Origin: an uncultured Phascolarctobacterium sp.
GTDB lineage: Bacteria > Bacillota > Negativicutes > Acidaminococcales > Acidaminococcaceae
Direction: 5' to 3'
Length of the DNA: 64,000 bases
Assembly (NCBI GenBank): GCA_905200645.1
Contig: CAJKLD010000002.1
Location: forward strand, 44,687 to 108,686
Positions 1-8,341 of the stretch are shown here, piece by piece; the first letter of the stretch is position 1, and every line of letters begins with the position of its first letter. Both the position numbers and the translations under genes were made by a program. The notes beneath the pieces were generated by a model. That model saw nothing but the letters and a program-made list of their open reading frames with translations. It made no database searches and had not been told where the DNA came from.

Positions 1-109
1 TATTATAGCTGCCGCTCTCCACTTGAGCGCAAACGTCGGCCAAGGGCTGCAGCAGATTATCCTCCGGCAGATTGCGATAAACAATTAGTTTTGACACAAG
101 CTTGTGCAT
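1..109 (-). CDS. Partial CDS, unidentified protein (N-terminal 36 residues)
   Basis: An open frame starts with ATG at 109 and runs off the window's left edge. An AGGGGA-like ribosome site lies just upstream. The visible N-terminus begins MHKLVSKLIVYRNLPEDNL and has no signal peptide or membrane segment. It follows ade in the same direction with a 38 bp gap, so it may be the last gene of that operon. The start vaguely recalls DUF815-type ATP-binding proteins, but too little is present to assign a family. Confidence 0.55.
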   Translation of the reverse strand, partial: MHKLVSKLIVYRNLPEDNLLQPLADVCAQVESGSYN

Positions 110-147
110 AATTCCCCTCCATTTATTGCACTTATTTAGCTAAAATT

Positions 148-1866
148 TTATTTTATAAACTGAAAATGCTCCGCGTCAAACATGCCCATATCCGTAATGC
201 GCAGGCGCGGAATCACCGGCAGCGCCATAAAGCTTAGAGAAACAAAAGGGTCAACGCCGTCAGGCACGCCCTGTCGATGCGCCAGTCTTTGAATTTTCTC
301 CAAGTCGTCGATAAGCTTTGCAGGCGTATCGCTGCTCATTAAACCGCAGATATTCAGCGGCACCGTACCGACAACACTGCCGTTTTCTACCAAGGTATAG
401 CCGCCCTGCACGCGCACCAGCTCGCGGGCGGCAATCTCCATATCCGCAGGATTAGTACCGATAACAATTAAATTATGTGAATCATGCGCTACGGTAGTAG
501 CCGCTGCACCGTTTTGCAGACCGTAGCCGCTCAACAGTCCCAAGCCTAAATTGCCCGTGCCTTGATGACGCTCCAGCACCGCAATCAAATGCAGTTCGCC
601 TTTAGCTAATGCAGCCTTGATTTCGCTGCCCTGAATACTGCCGCGCTCCGTAAAAATTTCGCCCGGCAGCATTTTTATCACGGGATATTCCTTAGCCGCA
701 GCAAAATTTTCCGGTGCAAAATCGGCGGCAGAAAAAGGCGCAGGACGCACGCTGCCACGCAGCTGCGCCGCAGGTATCAGCGGCGTAATATTTTCACAGG
801 CCGTCCAAGCGTCCACGCCCTTATGGAAAACATGCAACGGCACAAAATTTTCTAAATCCTGCAACACAACCAAATCTGCCTGCCAGCCGGGAGCGACAGC
901 GCCCAAACGACGCAGGCCGTAAATCTGCGCGGCGTTGATGCTGGCCATAGCCAAAGCCTTAAGCGGCGACAGTCCCAACCGTACCGCCTTACAGATACAG
1001 TGGCGAACAGTTCCCTCGCGGCGCATATCTGCCAAATGCTTATCGTCAGTACAAAACGCCATATTGCGGGTGGAAATATTTTCGCGCACCGCGCCCTCGA
1101 TAATAGCTGTTAAATTTTTCGACGCGCTGCCTTCGCGCACCAAAACCGCCATACCGGCGCGCAGCTTTTCTTTGGCTTCCGTCCAGCTGATGGATTCATG
1201 ATCGGTAGCAATGCCGCTGGCGGCGTAGGCCTGCAGCTCCCGCCCCGAAAGCATGGGCGCATGGCCGTCGATAATGCGGCCGTCGTCTAAAAATAATTGT
1301 AATTTTGCCAGCACGCCTGGAGCGTTGTTAAGCACTCCCGGTACGTTCATCATTTCGCCCAAGCCCAAAACCTGCGGCTCCGTCATCAACTCCGTCAGCG
1401 CCGCCGCGTCCATTACGCAGCCTGCGTGCTCAAAGGGCGTAGCCGGTACGCAGCTGGGCAGCTCCACATAATAATTTATCGGCATGTGCCCGCCTGCGCG
1501 CAGCATATAGCGAATGCCTTCCGCGCCCGCCACGTTGGCAATTTCGTGAGGGTCGGTAATCAGTGTAGTGACGCCCCAGCGCAATTCTTCCGCCACATAA
1601 CTTTCGGGAGCGGCCATACTGCTTTCTACATGGCAGTGCGCGTTGATAAAGCCGGGAGCAATATACGCGCCGTCCACGTCAATTATTTTTTTCGCTGCAA
1701 AATCAGATGCAGAATTTTTTGGCAGCACAGCGGCGATAACACCGTCCGCAACGGCAATATCAGCTTCATAAACAGTTTCGGTCAACACGTCAACGACCCT
1801 GCCGTTTCTTAGCAGAAGGTCAGCAGGGTCATTGCCTAATGCGACCGCCCGTACACGGTCGTTCAT
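148..1866 (-). CDS. ade: Adenine deaminase
   Basis: Hydrolyses adenine to hypoxanthine and ammonia in purine salvage. The 572-residue length is normal for bacterial Ade of the amidohydrolase family. The metal-binding motif AHCHVESS is near residue 76, followed by TDPHEIANV, both hallmarks of this deaminase. A later HxSHN segment (AHDSHNLIV) lies in the C-terminal domain typical of Ade. It sits 16 bp downstream of a purine permease and probably shares its transcript, so uptake and deamination are coupled. ATG at 1866 has AGAGGT upstream. Identification is secure from motifs. Confidence 0.95.
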   Translation of the reverse strand: MNDRVRAVALGNDPADLLLRNGRVVDVLTETVYEADIAVADGVIAAVLPKNSASDFAAKKIIDVDGAYIAPGFINAHCHVESSMAAPESYVAEELRWGVTTLITDPHEIANVAGAEGIRYMLRAGGHMPINYYVELPSCVPATPFEHAGCVMDAAALTELMTEPQVLGLGEMMNVPGVLNNAPGVLAKLQLFLDDGRIIDGHAPMLSGRELQAYAASGIATDHESISWTEAKEKLRAGMAVLVREGSASKNLTAIIEGAVRENISTRNMAFCTDDKHLADMRREGTVRHCICKAVRLGLSPLKALAMASINAAQIYGLRRLGAVAPGWQADLVVLQDLENFVPLHVFHKGVDAWTACENITPLIPAAQLRGSVRPAPFSAADFAPENFAAAKEYPVIKMLPGEIFTERGSIQGSEIKAALAKGELHLIAVLERHQGTGNLGLGLLSGYGLQNGAAATTVAHDSHNLIVIGTNPADMEIAARELVRVQGGYTLVENGSVVGTVPLNICGLMSSDTPAKLIDDLEKIQRLAHRQGVPDGVDPFVSLSFMALPVIPRLRITDMGMFDAEHFQFIK

Positions 1867-1882
1867 AATTGTACCTCTTTCG

Positions 1883-3259
1883 TTACATATAAATGTATTT
1901 CAGAATAAAGATAACTGCCAGCACACAAACCAAAAGATTTACTTTTTTCTCCTTCAATTTGCCGGTCAGCATATTTAAAGCTACATAAGAGATAACGCCC
2001 ATGGCGATACCTTCGGAAATAGAATACATAAACGGCATAGCAATGGTAGCAATAAACGCTGGAACAGCCTCGCTATAATCGTTCCAGTCAATTTTTACAA
2101 TGCCGCTAAGCATCATAAAGCCAACAACAACTAAAGCCGGAGCAGTTGCAAACGCTGGAATCGCTAAAAAGATAGGCGCAAAGAACAGGCTCAACAAAAA
2201 GAGCACTGCCACCGTCAACGCCGTCAATCCGGTACGTCCGCCCGCAGCAACACCGGCGCTGCTTTCCACAAAGGTTGTAACCGTAGAAGTACCAAGGCAG
2301 GCGCCCACAGCAGTGGCAGTGGAATCTGCCAGCAGCGCGCCTTCAATTTTGGGCAGCTTACCGTTTTCGTCCAGCATTTCCGCTTTGGAAGCTACGCCAA
2401 TCAAGGTTCCCAGCGTATCGAAAAGGTCAACAAACATAAAGGATACTACTATTGTAATAAAATTAAAGGAAGCAATGGCTCCGAAATCCATCTGCATTAA
2501 CGTAGGCGCTAAGCTGGGAATGGAAATACCGTTGGCAAAATTAGGCATTACCGAAAAAGCTCCTAATTTAGGATTGGGAATGTAAAGGCCGGTAAGCTCG
2601 CAAATCATACCTAAAACCCAAGTAGTCAGAATACCCAACAAAATACCGCCGGGAACTTTTTTCGCCAGCAGCGCAGCCGTAAGCAAAATGCCAATCAATG
2701 CCAACAGCGCGCCGATACCCGTAGAAGCAAAGCTGCCGTCGGCTAAAGCCGCTCTAAAATTATATAAGCCAACCAAGCACGGCCCGTCTACAACAACCTT
2801 CGCGTTTTGCAGACCGATAAAAGCAATAAACAGACCGATACCTCCGGTCACGCCTAATTTTAAAGACAAGGGAATACAGTCAAACAGCGCCTCGCGCACT
2901 TTAGTTAAGGATAATAAAATAAAAATTAAGCCTTCTACAAAAACCGCAGCCAGCGCAACCTTCCAGGAATAACCCATTGCGCCGCAGACAGTATAAGCAA
3001 AGAAAGCATTTAAGCCCATGCCCGGAGCCAAAGCGAAAGGATAATTGGAAAGCAAAGCCATTAAAATGGTACCAATCGCCGCGCCTAAAGCAGTCGCCGT
3101 AAATACCGCGCCTGCGTCCATGCCGGAAGCGCTTAAAATGCCCGGATTAACTGCCAAAATATAGGCCATGGTCATAAAGGTAGTTAGACCGGCTATCACT
3201 TCTTTTTTAACACTGGTATGATTTTCTTCCAACTTAAAGAACGCTTTTAAACACTCCAT
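1883..3259 (-). CDS. NCS2-family purine permease (AzgA/PbuG type)
   Basis: Integral membrane permease, probably for adenine, guanine or hypoxanthine. The protein is almost wholly hydrophobic with about 12-14 predicted membrane segments, and contains NPGILSASGMD and the APGMGLNAFFAY signature of AzgA-like NCS2 carriers. An in-frame start six codons upstream exists, but ATG 3259 is preceded by AAGGAGG at good spacing and gives the usual N-terminus (MECLKAFFKL). It lies between map and ade on the same strand. The link to adenine deaminase supports a purine substrate; which purine cannot be told. Confidence 0.9.
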   Translation of the reverse strand: MECLKAFFKLEENHTSVKKEVIAGLTTFMTMAYILAVNPGILSASGMDAGAVFTATALGAAIGTILMALLSNYPFALAPGMGLNAFFAYTVCGAMGYSWKVALAAVFVEGLIFILLSLTKVREALFDCIPLSLKLGVTGGIGLFIAFIGLQNAKVVVDGPCLVGLYNFRAALADGSFASTGIGALLALIGILLTAALLAKKVPGGILLGILTTWVLGMICELTGLYIPNPKLGAFSVMPNFANGISIPSLAPTLMQMDFGAIASFNFITIVVSFMFVDLFDTLGTLIGVASKAEMLDENGKLPKIEGALLADSTATAVGACLGTSTVTTFVESSAGVAAGGRTGLTALTVAVLFLLSLFFAPIFLAIPAFATAPALVVVGFMMLSGIVKIDWNDYSEAVPAFIATIAMPFMYSISEGIAMGVISYVALNMLTGKLKEKKVNLLVCVLAVIFILKYIYM

Positions 3260-3300
3260 GACAATCCTCCTTAACAAGTTACGCTAAAAAATATTTTTAT

Positions 3301-4167
3301 TTAATAGGTCAGAATTTCCGGCCCATTTTCCGTAATTAAAATGGTGTGCTCCCATTGAGCGGAAAGACTGCCGTCCTCGGTGTAAACGGTCCAATCATTA
3401 GCCGCATCAACATACACATTTTTGCGCCCCATATTGATCATGGGCTCGATAGTGAAAATCATGCCGGGAACTAAAACCATACCGGTTTTGCGCTTGCCTA
3501 CGTGGCAGACAAACGGCTCCTCGTGAAAATCCACACCGACGCCATGACCGCCAAATTCGGTTACTACGCTGTAACCGTGCTTGCGTGCCAACTGCGCAAC
3601 AGCCGCGCCCACGTCGCCCAAATAAGCCCAAGGCTGCGCAGCTTCAATCCCCCGCAGCAGGCATTGCTTGGTAATAGCCACTAAATCAGAGGCAGGCTTG
3701 CGCACCTTACCCAGCATAAACATCCGGGAAGCGTCGGCATAATAGCCCTTATAAATAGTGGAAACGTCAACATTAACAATGTCGCCGCTTTTTAAAACGT
3801 CATGCTCACTGGGAATACCGTGGCACACCTGATCGTTCACCGAAGTACACACAGATTTAGGAAAGCCGCAGAAGCCCAAAGGCGCGGGTGTAGCACCATG
3901 AGCAATGGTAAAATCATAAACAATGGTATTGATTTCCTCCGTAGTCATACCTACTTTAATATGCTTTGCCACTTCATCCAAAACGGCCGTATTTATTTTA
4001 CAGGCCTCGCGAATACCGGCAATCTGCTCCGGAGTTTTAATCATCTCGCGGTCAGGAACCTCTTTTCCTTGCGCGCGCAGCAGCTCAATTTTTGCGTCAA
4101 TCATTTGGTGGCAGTCGGCATAAGGCTTGCCGCTGCCGCACCAACATAATTCTTGTTTTTCTTCCAT
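3301..4167 (-). CDS. map: Type I methionine aminopeptidase with N-terminal SEC-C zinc motif
   Basis: Removes the initiator methionine from nascent proteins. The first ~20 residues hold CWCGSGKPYADCH, a SEC-C-type zinc motif, followed by a linker and a complete catalytic domain. Metal ligands are visible in NVDVSTIYKGYYADASR (two Asp), GHGVGVDFHEEP (His) and TIEPMI and QWEHTILIT (Glu). At 288 residues it is longer than the ~250-residue minimal enzyme because of the zinc motif, as in several Firmicutes. It is the first gene of a minus-strand group with the purine permease and ade. Confidence 0.95.
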   Translation of the reverse strand: MEEKQELCWCGSGKPYADCHQMIDAKIELLRAQGKEVPDREMIKTPEQIAGIREACKINTAVLDEVAKHIKVGMTTEEINTIVYDFTIAHGATPAPLGFCGFPKSVCTSVNDQVCHGIPSEHDVLKSGDIVNVDVSTIYKGYYADASRMFMLGKVRKPASDLVAITKQCLLRGIEAAQPWAYLGDVGAAVAQLARKHGYSVVTEFGGHGVGVDFHEEPFVCHVGKRKTGMVLVPGMIFTIEPMINMGRKNVYVDAANDWTVYTEDGSLSAQWEHTILITENGPEILTY

Positions 4168-4271
4168 AAGTAATCTATGCTCCTTATCTAAAATTTTTTA
4201 CCTTTATATCTTATATGTCTTCTATTTTACCACATTTAAGCTCTTTTTCACATTTTCACCGGAAAATATTA

Positions 4272-4300
4272 TTACCAAGCTTGGCTTTTTATGTTAAAAT
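4272..4300 (+). promoter_or_regulatory. Putative sigma-A promoter for the DedA gene
   Basis: TTACCA (4272-4277), 17 bp spacer, TAAAAT (4295-4300), just ahead of the DedA start at 4337. This is a match to the vegetative consensus, not experimental evidence. Confidence 0.5.
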
Positions 4301-4336
4301 ATTTGCATACGACTAAAAAGAAGAAAGGAAAATTAC

Positions 4337-4987
4337 ATGGAACAATACGCATTATATTTTCTCGACATCATTCTGCATTTAGACAAGCATCTGCCGGAAA
4401 TTATGGCGGCCTACGGTCATTTTATTTACGCTATTTTATTTTTGGTAGTTTTTTGCGAAACAGGCTTAGTAGTTACGCCGTTTCTGCCTGGCGATTCTCT
4501 GCTCTTTGCCTGCGGCGCTTTGGCTGCCACCGCGCCCGAGGGCATGGATATTAAACTCATCACGCTGATTTTTCTCGTATCGTCCATTCTCGGCGACGCC
4601 TGCAATTATATGATAGGCGAAAAGCTGGGGCTGGCCATGATTAACTCCAAGCACAGCCTGATAAAAAAAGAGCATGTAGATAAAGCCAGCGCTTTTTATG
4701 CCAAGCACGGCCACAAGGCTATTTTTCTCGCCAGATTCGTGCCCATCGTCCGCACCTTCGCTCCCTTTGTGGCAGGCATTGGTAAAATGCACTACCTAAC
4801 CTTCGCTCATTACAATGTTATCGGCGCAGTAGTTTGGGTAACGTTGTTCGTAGGCGGCGGCTATTTCTTCGGCAATATTCCTGTGATTAAACAAAACTTT
4901 ACCTTAGTAACCTTAGGTATCGTTATTTTCTCTGTGCTGCCAATACTTTGGGAAGTGGTAGGCAAAAAATTATTCCACAAAGCCTAA
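4337..4987 (+). CDS. DedA/SNARE-associated family membrane protein
   Basis: Polytopic inner-membrane protein of 216 residues. It has the features of the DedA family: an amphipathic N-terminus, FCETGLVVTPFLPGDSLLF early on, and the central motif ARFVPIVRTFAPFVAG, whose arginines are conserved in E. coli DedA members. Family members are implicated in membrane homeostasis and undecaprenyl-phosphate or other lipid flipping; the exact substrate here is unknown. It has its own likely promoter and is followed 24 bp later by an aldolase-like gene in the same direction. Confidence 0.9.
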   Translation: MEQYALYFLDIILHLDKHLPEIMAAYGHFIYAILFLVVFCETGLVVTPFLPGDSLLFACGALAATAPEGMDIKLITLIFLVSSILGDACNYMIGEKLGLAMINSKHSLIKKEHVDKASAFYAKHGHKAIFLARFVPIVRTFAPFVAGIGKMHYLTFAHYNVIGAVVWVTLFVGGGYFFGNIPVIKQNFTLVTLGIVIFSVLPILWEVVGKKLFHKA

Positions 4988-5011
4988 ATTTTTTGAGAGG
5001 GGATTTTTATT

Positions 5012-6046
5012 ATGTATCGTTTTAATTCTGATTATACGGAAGGCTGTCATCCAAAGATTTTAGAAAAGCTAATCGCTACCAATATGGAGCAAACCGACGG
5101 TTATGGTCTCGACCCATACTGCGACGAAGCGCGCGGCAAAATCAAAGAATATTTTTGCTGTCCCAATGCCGACGTGCATTTTCTTGTGGGCGGTACGCAG
5201 ACTAACCTGACTGTTATCTGCGCGGCGCTGCGTCCTCATCAAGCCGTTTTCGGCGCTGTTCCCAGCCACATCAATACTCACGAAGCCGGCGCTATCGAGC
5301 ATGTTGGTCACAGAGTTCTGCCCCTGCCCAGCGACGACGGCAAGCTGACTGCCGCACAAATTAAAGCTGAATGGAAAAAATACGCCACCGACCCCAGCCG
5401 CGAGCATTGGGCGCAGCCAAAAATGGTGTATATTTCCCAGCCTACGGAAATCGGCAGCATGTACAGCAAAAAAGAATTAACAGATTTATATGCAGCCTGC
5501 CAAGAATGCGGCCTTTATCTTTTTATTGACGGCGCTCGTCTTGGTTACACCCTCGGCGCGCCTGCGAACGATATTACTCCCGCCGATTTAGCAGCTAACT
5601 GCGACGTTTTTTATATTGGCGGCACTAAATGCGGTCTGCTTTTTGGCGAAGCAGTTGTTATTTTAAACGACGCTCTAAAGCCTGATTTCCGCACGATCGC
5701 TAAGCAATGCGGCGCGATTATGGCCAAGGGTCGTCTTTTAGGCGTGCAGTTCGGCGCAGCTTTCACCGATAATCTTTATACAAAAATCTGCGCGAAAGGA
5801 ACCTTGCAGGCACTAAAAATCCGCCAAGCCTTACTGGACTGCGGTTTTAAATTTGTTACCGATTCGCCTACTAACCAACAATTTGTCATTATGACGCCTG
5901 CGCAGTTTGCCAAGCTCAGCACCGAATTTGCTTTAAGCCATATCGCTTATCTGCCCGACGGCAATTACAGCGTGCGCATCTGCACCAGCTGGGCTACGGA
6001 CGACGCGCAGGTTGATAAGCTCATTGCTATGATTAAAGAACTGTAA
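5012..6046 (+). CDS. Threonine-aldolase-like PLP enzyme (beta-eliminating lyase family)
   Basis: Fold-type I pyridoxal-phosphate enzyme, 344 residues, resembling low-specificity L-threonine aldolase, which cleaves threonine/allo-threonine to glycine and acetaldehyde. Key segments are GGTQTNLTV (cofactor phosphate region), LFIDGARLGY (Asp contacting the pyridine nitrogen) and FYIGGTKCG, whose Lys should form the Schiff base. The N-terminus MYRFNSDYTEGCHP is typical of a Firmicute subgroup. AGAGGGG precedes ATG 5012. A rho-independent terminator follows at once. Specificity among beta-hydroxy amino acids cannot be read from sequence. Confidence 0.85.
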   Translation: MYRFNSDYTEGCHPKILEKLIATNMEQTDGYGLDPYCDEARGKIKEYFCCPNADVHFLVGGTQTNLTVICAALRPHQAVFGAVPSHINTHEAGAIEHVGHRVLPLPSDDGKLTAAQIKAEWKKYATDPSREHWAQPKMVYISQPTEIGSMYSKKELTDLYAACQECGLYLFIDGARLGYTLGAPANDITPADLAANCDVFYIGGTKCGLLFGEAVVILNDALKPDFRTIAKQCGAIMAKGRLLGVQFGAAFTDNLYTKICAKGTLQALKIRQALLDCGFKFVTDSPTNQQFVIMTPAQFAKLSTEFALSHIAYLPDGNYSVRICTSWATDDAQVDKLIAMIKEL

Positions 6047-6072
6047 AAAATTTTCTACAATATACTAAAGCA

Positions 6073-6101
6073 AAAGGCCGCCGTTTAGGCGACCTTTTTT
6101 T
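6073..6101. terminator. Rho-independent terminator between convergent genes
   Basis: Ten-base stem AAAGGCCGCC / GGCGACCTTT (one mismatch) with loop GTTTA, followed on the plus strand by a T run. The minus-strand T run is only four bases, so it mainly ends the plus-strand aldolase transcript and perhaps also larA. Confidence 0.85.
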
Positions 6102-6109
6102 CAGCTATT

Positions 6110-7387
6110 TTATTTTTTTAACACAGGCACAGTCAAGCTGCCTTGGGGCATCAGCAGAATTTTATAGTCAGAGCCGACAATTTCTTCCGCCCTAGCGATA
6201 GCTGCGTCCACATCATCCACTGCTTCAAAAAGCAAATCCTGCGCCAGCTTTTTATCTAATGCAGATACCAAAATAAATTTAGCTTTTTTCATCAAGCGGG
6301 TAATAGCAAAGGCCTTATGCGCGCCGATAACAAATTTTTTCGCCAAGGCTGCTTTAATGGCGTCGGGAGAAGGATTTTCCTGCAAAGCTTTTTCTAAAGC
6401 CGCGCTGCCGCTGCCCTCCTCGCATTCGCCTAAAATAATTACTACGCCGCCCTCACGCACAGCGCACCAAGCGTTGTCCATGGTTTTTTGCAGCTGATAA
6501 ATGTTAATATCTTTCGGATAACCGCCGCAGCTGGCGATAACAATATCCGCAGGCTGACTGATAGGCGCTCCGTAAACCTGCTCCACAAATCTACAGGCGT
6601 CTAAATGAGATTGCCGCCAATCGCCAGCGAAAATTTTTAAGAAACGTTTTTGCGCGTCTAAAATTGCGTTGAAATTAAATAATCTATGCTTTTGCGCAAA
6701 TAAAGCCACGCCCTCCATTTGATCCTCATAAACAGGATTGCCGTCCAGCCTGCCTAATTGAGAATTAGGGCTCATCATCAGGCTGTGATTGCGGCGCACA
6801 GTTTCCATAGCCGCCACACCCGGCAGCACAGCCTTGCGTCCGCCGCCAAAGCCGCTGAAAAAGTGATATACCACTGTGCCGGTCATAATTACTAAATCAA
6901 CATCGCAGATAAGCTTATTGATTAAAACCGGCGTACCAAAGGAAGTAGCGCCAAAATAATTAAAATCTTCATGCTTATTGCAATCGCTGTTATACATGGG
7001 CAGACGGGCAGCCACATTTTCGCTGACCTGCTCCACCATTTCCTCATGGCTCATGGCGCGGTGAGTGCCTAGAGCAAAAACTATTTTCATGTCCTCGTCT
7101 TTTACGCCCAGCTTATTCATTTCGTCAACCAAAATCGGCATAAAATCGTGAGTATTAGCTACACGCGTAGAATCATTGCAGATAAAAGCAATTTTCATGC
7201 CTGGTTTCACCAATTTATCAATGGGTTCGCTGTCAATCGGATGATAAATAGCATCTAAAACCTCAGCCTTTAAATCTGTCAGCGGCGGCAATTCCGCAAT
7301 TTTAATTTCGTCCAACACATGCTCCTGCTCTAAAGAAAAATGCTTGTAACCATGTCCATACTTATATTTGTATTCCACTGTAGTCAT
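6110..7387 (-). CDS. larA: LarA-family nickel-pincer racemase (lactate racemase-like)
   Basis: Member of the LarA (DUF2088) family, which uses a nickel-pincer nucleotide to racemise or epimerise 2-hydroxyacids. Length (425 aa) fits. Family motifs are present: ALGTHRAMSHEEM, and FFSGFGGGRKAVLPG, whose Lys would carry the cofactor, then RRNHSLM with the nickel-ligand-type His. The cofactor biosynthesis genes larB, larC and larE are not in this window, so they must lie elsewhere. ATG 7387 is preceded by GGAGGTG. Lactate is the best guess, but many LarA homologues act on other hydroxyacids. Confidence 0.85.
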   Translation of the reverse strand: MTTVEYKYKYGHGYKHFSLEQEHVLDEIKIAELPPLTDLKAEVLDAIYHPIDSEPIDKLVKPGMKIAFICNDSTRVANTHDFMPILVDEMNKLGVKDEDMKIVFALGTHRAMSHEEMVEQVSENVAARLPMYNSDCNKHEDFNYFGATSFGTPVLINKLICDVDLVIMTGTVVYHFFSGFGGGRKAVLPGVAAMETVRRNHSLMMSPNSQLGRLDGNPVYEDQMEGVALFAQKHRLFNFNAILDAQKRFLKIFAGDWRQSHLDACRFVEQVYGAPISQPADIVIASCGGYPKDINIYQLQKTMDNAWCAVREGGVVIILGECEEGSGSAALEKALQENPSPDAIKAALAKKFVIGAHKAFAITRLMKKAKFILVSALDKKLAQDLLFEAVDDVDAAIARAEEIVGSDYKILLMPQGSLTVPVLKK

Positions 7388-7443
7388 TGCGACACCTCCA
7401 TAATAAATATATTGCTTTATTTTTACATTGCTATGATTACAAA

Positions 7444-7884
7444 TTACGCTTTATTGACTGTTAACAGCAAAATATTTTTTTCATCCCTGCGCTCGTAAGC
7501 GGCAGCATCTGTAAATTTGCGCAGCATTACCAGCCCCCAGCCTCCGGCGCGCCGTTCGTCCAAAGCCGCTTCAGCGTCAGGCTGCACGTCAGCGTTCAGC
7601 ATATTAAAAGGTATACCGGCATCCTCCAAGTACAGCGTTACCGCATTGTTTGCTTCAATAAAATCAAGCTGAAGATATTTTGCACCGGCAAATCCGTCGT
7701 AAGCGTAATTAATAATATTTGCCACCGCTTCTTCCGCCGCCAGCTGCAAACGCATAGCTAAAGGCAAGGGCAACATTTTTTCGCTCTCCTCTCTAATCCA
7801 CGCCAGCACCAGCGGCAGCTCCTGACCGGTAGCAGCAAAACGCTTACCGCTTTTTTTTATTATTTCAGCCGTTTGCATAGCCAT
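7444..7884 (-). CDS. RsbW-like ATP-binding regulatory protein (GHKL fold)
   Basis: Small single-domain ATPase of the anti-sigma/serine-kinase type. The N box (LAAEEAVANIINYAY), the G1 box (LEDAGIPFN) and the G2 box (GGWGLVMLRK) are all present, so ATP binding should be intact. ATG at 7884 is taken over the GTG three bases upstream; the ribosome site is weak. It follows an STAS protein by 18 bp and lies near a PP2C phosphatase gene, the three components of a partner-switching circuit. Its target, a sigma factor or another enzyme, is not encoded in the window. Confidence 0.85.
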   Translation of the reverse strand: MAMQTAEIIKKSGKRFAATGQELPLVLAWIREESEKMLPLPLAMRLQLAAEEAVANIINYAYDGFAGAKYLQLDFIEANNAVTLYLEDAGIPFNMLNADVQPDAEAALDERRAGGWGLVMLRKFTDAAAYERRDEKNILLLTVNKA

Positions 7885-7902
7885 CACATCCAGCTGCCGG
7901 CC

Positions 7903-8199
7903 TTAATCCCGAATAGTAAAAAAGGAATCGAAGCCGGACATCTCCAAAACCTCGCGCACCAAATGCTGCACATTACAAAGTACAACTTCCGTCTGCCTGC
8001 GCTGCGCGCAAGTTGCCAAAACTAAAAGTGCGCGCAAACCCGCGCTGCTGATATATTCCAGCCCCTCCAGCTCCAAAATCAGCTTGTCGCCGACAGTTTC
8101 CAGCGCCGCCAAAGCCTGCTGCTGAAATTCGCCGCAGGTTAGCGTATCAATGCGTCCTGTTACCTTTACGATATCTTTATGTACAACTTCTATTTCCAT
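7903..8199 (-). CDS. STAS-domain anti-sigma factor antagonist
   Basis: A 98-residue STAS protein of the SpoIIAA/RsbV type. The segment LEYISSAGLRALLVL carries the conserved serine that is phosphorylated by the partner kinase and dephosphorylated by a PP2C phosphatase. GAGGAG lies six bases before ATG 8199. The adjacent downstream gene is the RsbW-like ATPase and the divergent upstream gene is a SpoIIE-like phosphatase, so the switch is complete. The regulated process is unknown. Confidence 0.9.
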   Translation of the reverse strand: MEIEVVHKDIVKVTGRIDTLTCGEFQQQALAALETVGDKLILELEGLEYISSAGLRALLVLATCAQRRQTEVVLCNVQHLVREVLEMSGFDSFFTIRD

Positions 8200-8303
8200 G
8201 ACGTTCTCCTCACTGTTTAAGCCAAATTTGCTGCTACTTTATCTTATAATAATTCGCCTTACTGCAAATAAAATCCTGCCGCCGTTTCGTAAAATAAAAA
8301 TTT

Positions 8304-8324
8304 ATGTTAGAATATAACTAACAT
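8304..8324. promoter_or_regulatory. Inverted repeat overlapping the likely -10 of the phosphatase gene
   Basis: ATGTTAG and CTAACAT, seven-base perfect arms around seven bases, lie 18 bp before ATG 8342. A TAGAAT (8308-8313) with TTTCGT 17 bp upstream could be the promoter, so a bound regulator would block it. No repressor is identified. Confidence 0.4.
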
Positions 8325-8341
8325 GTAAGGAGGTTTCCGTC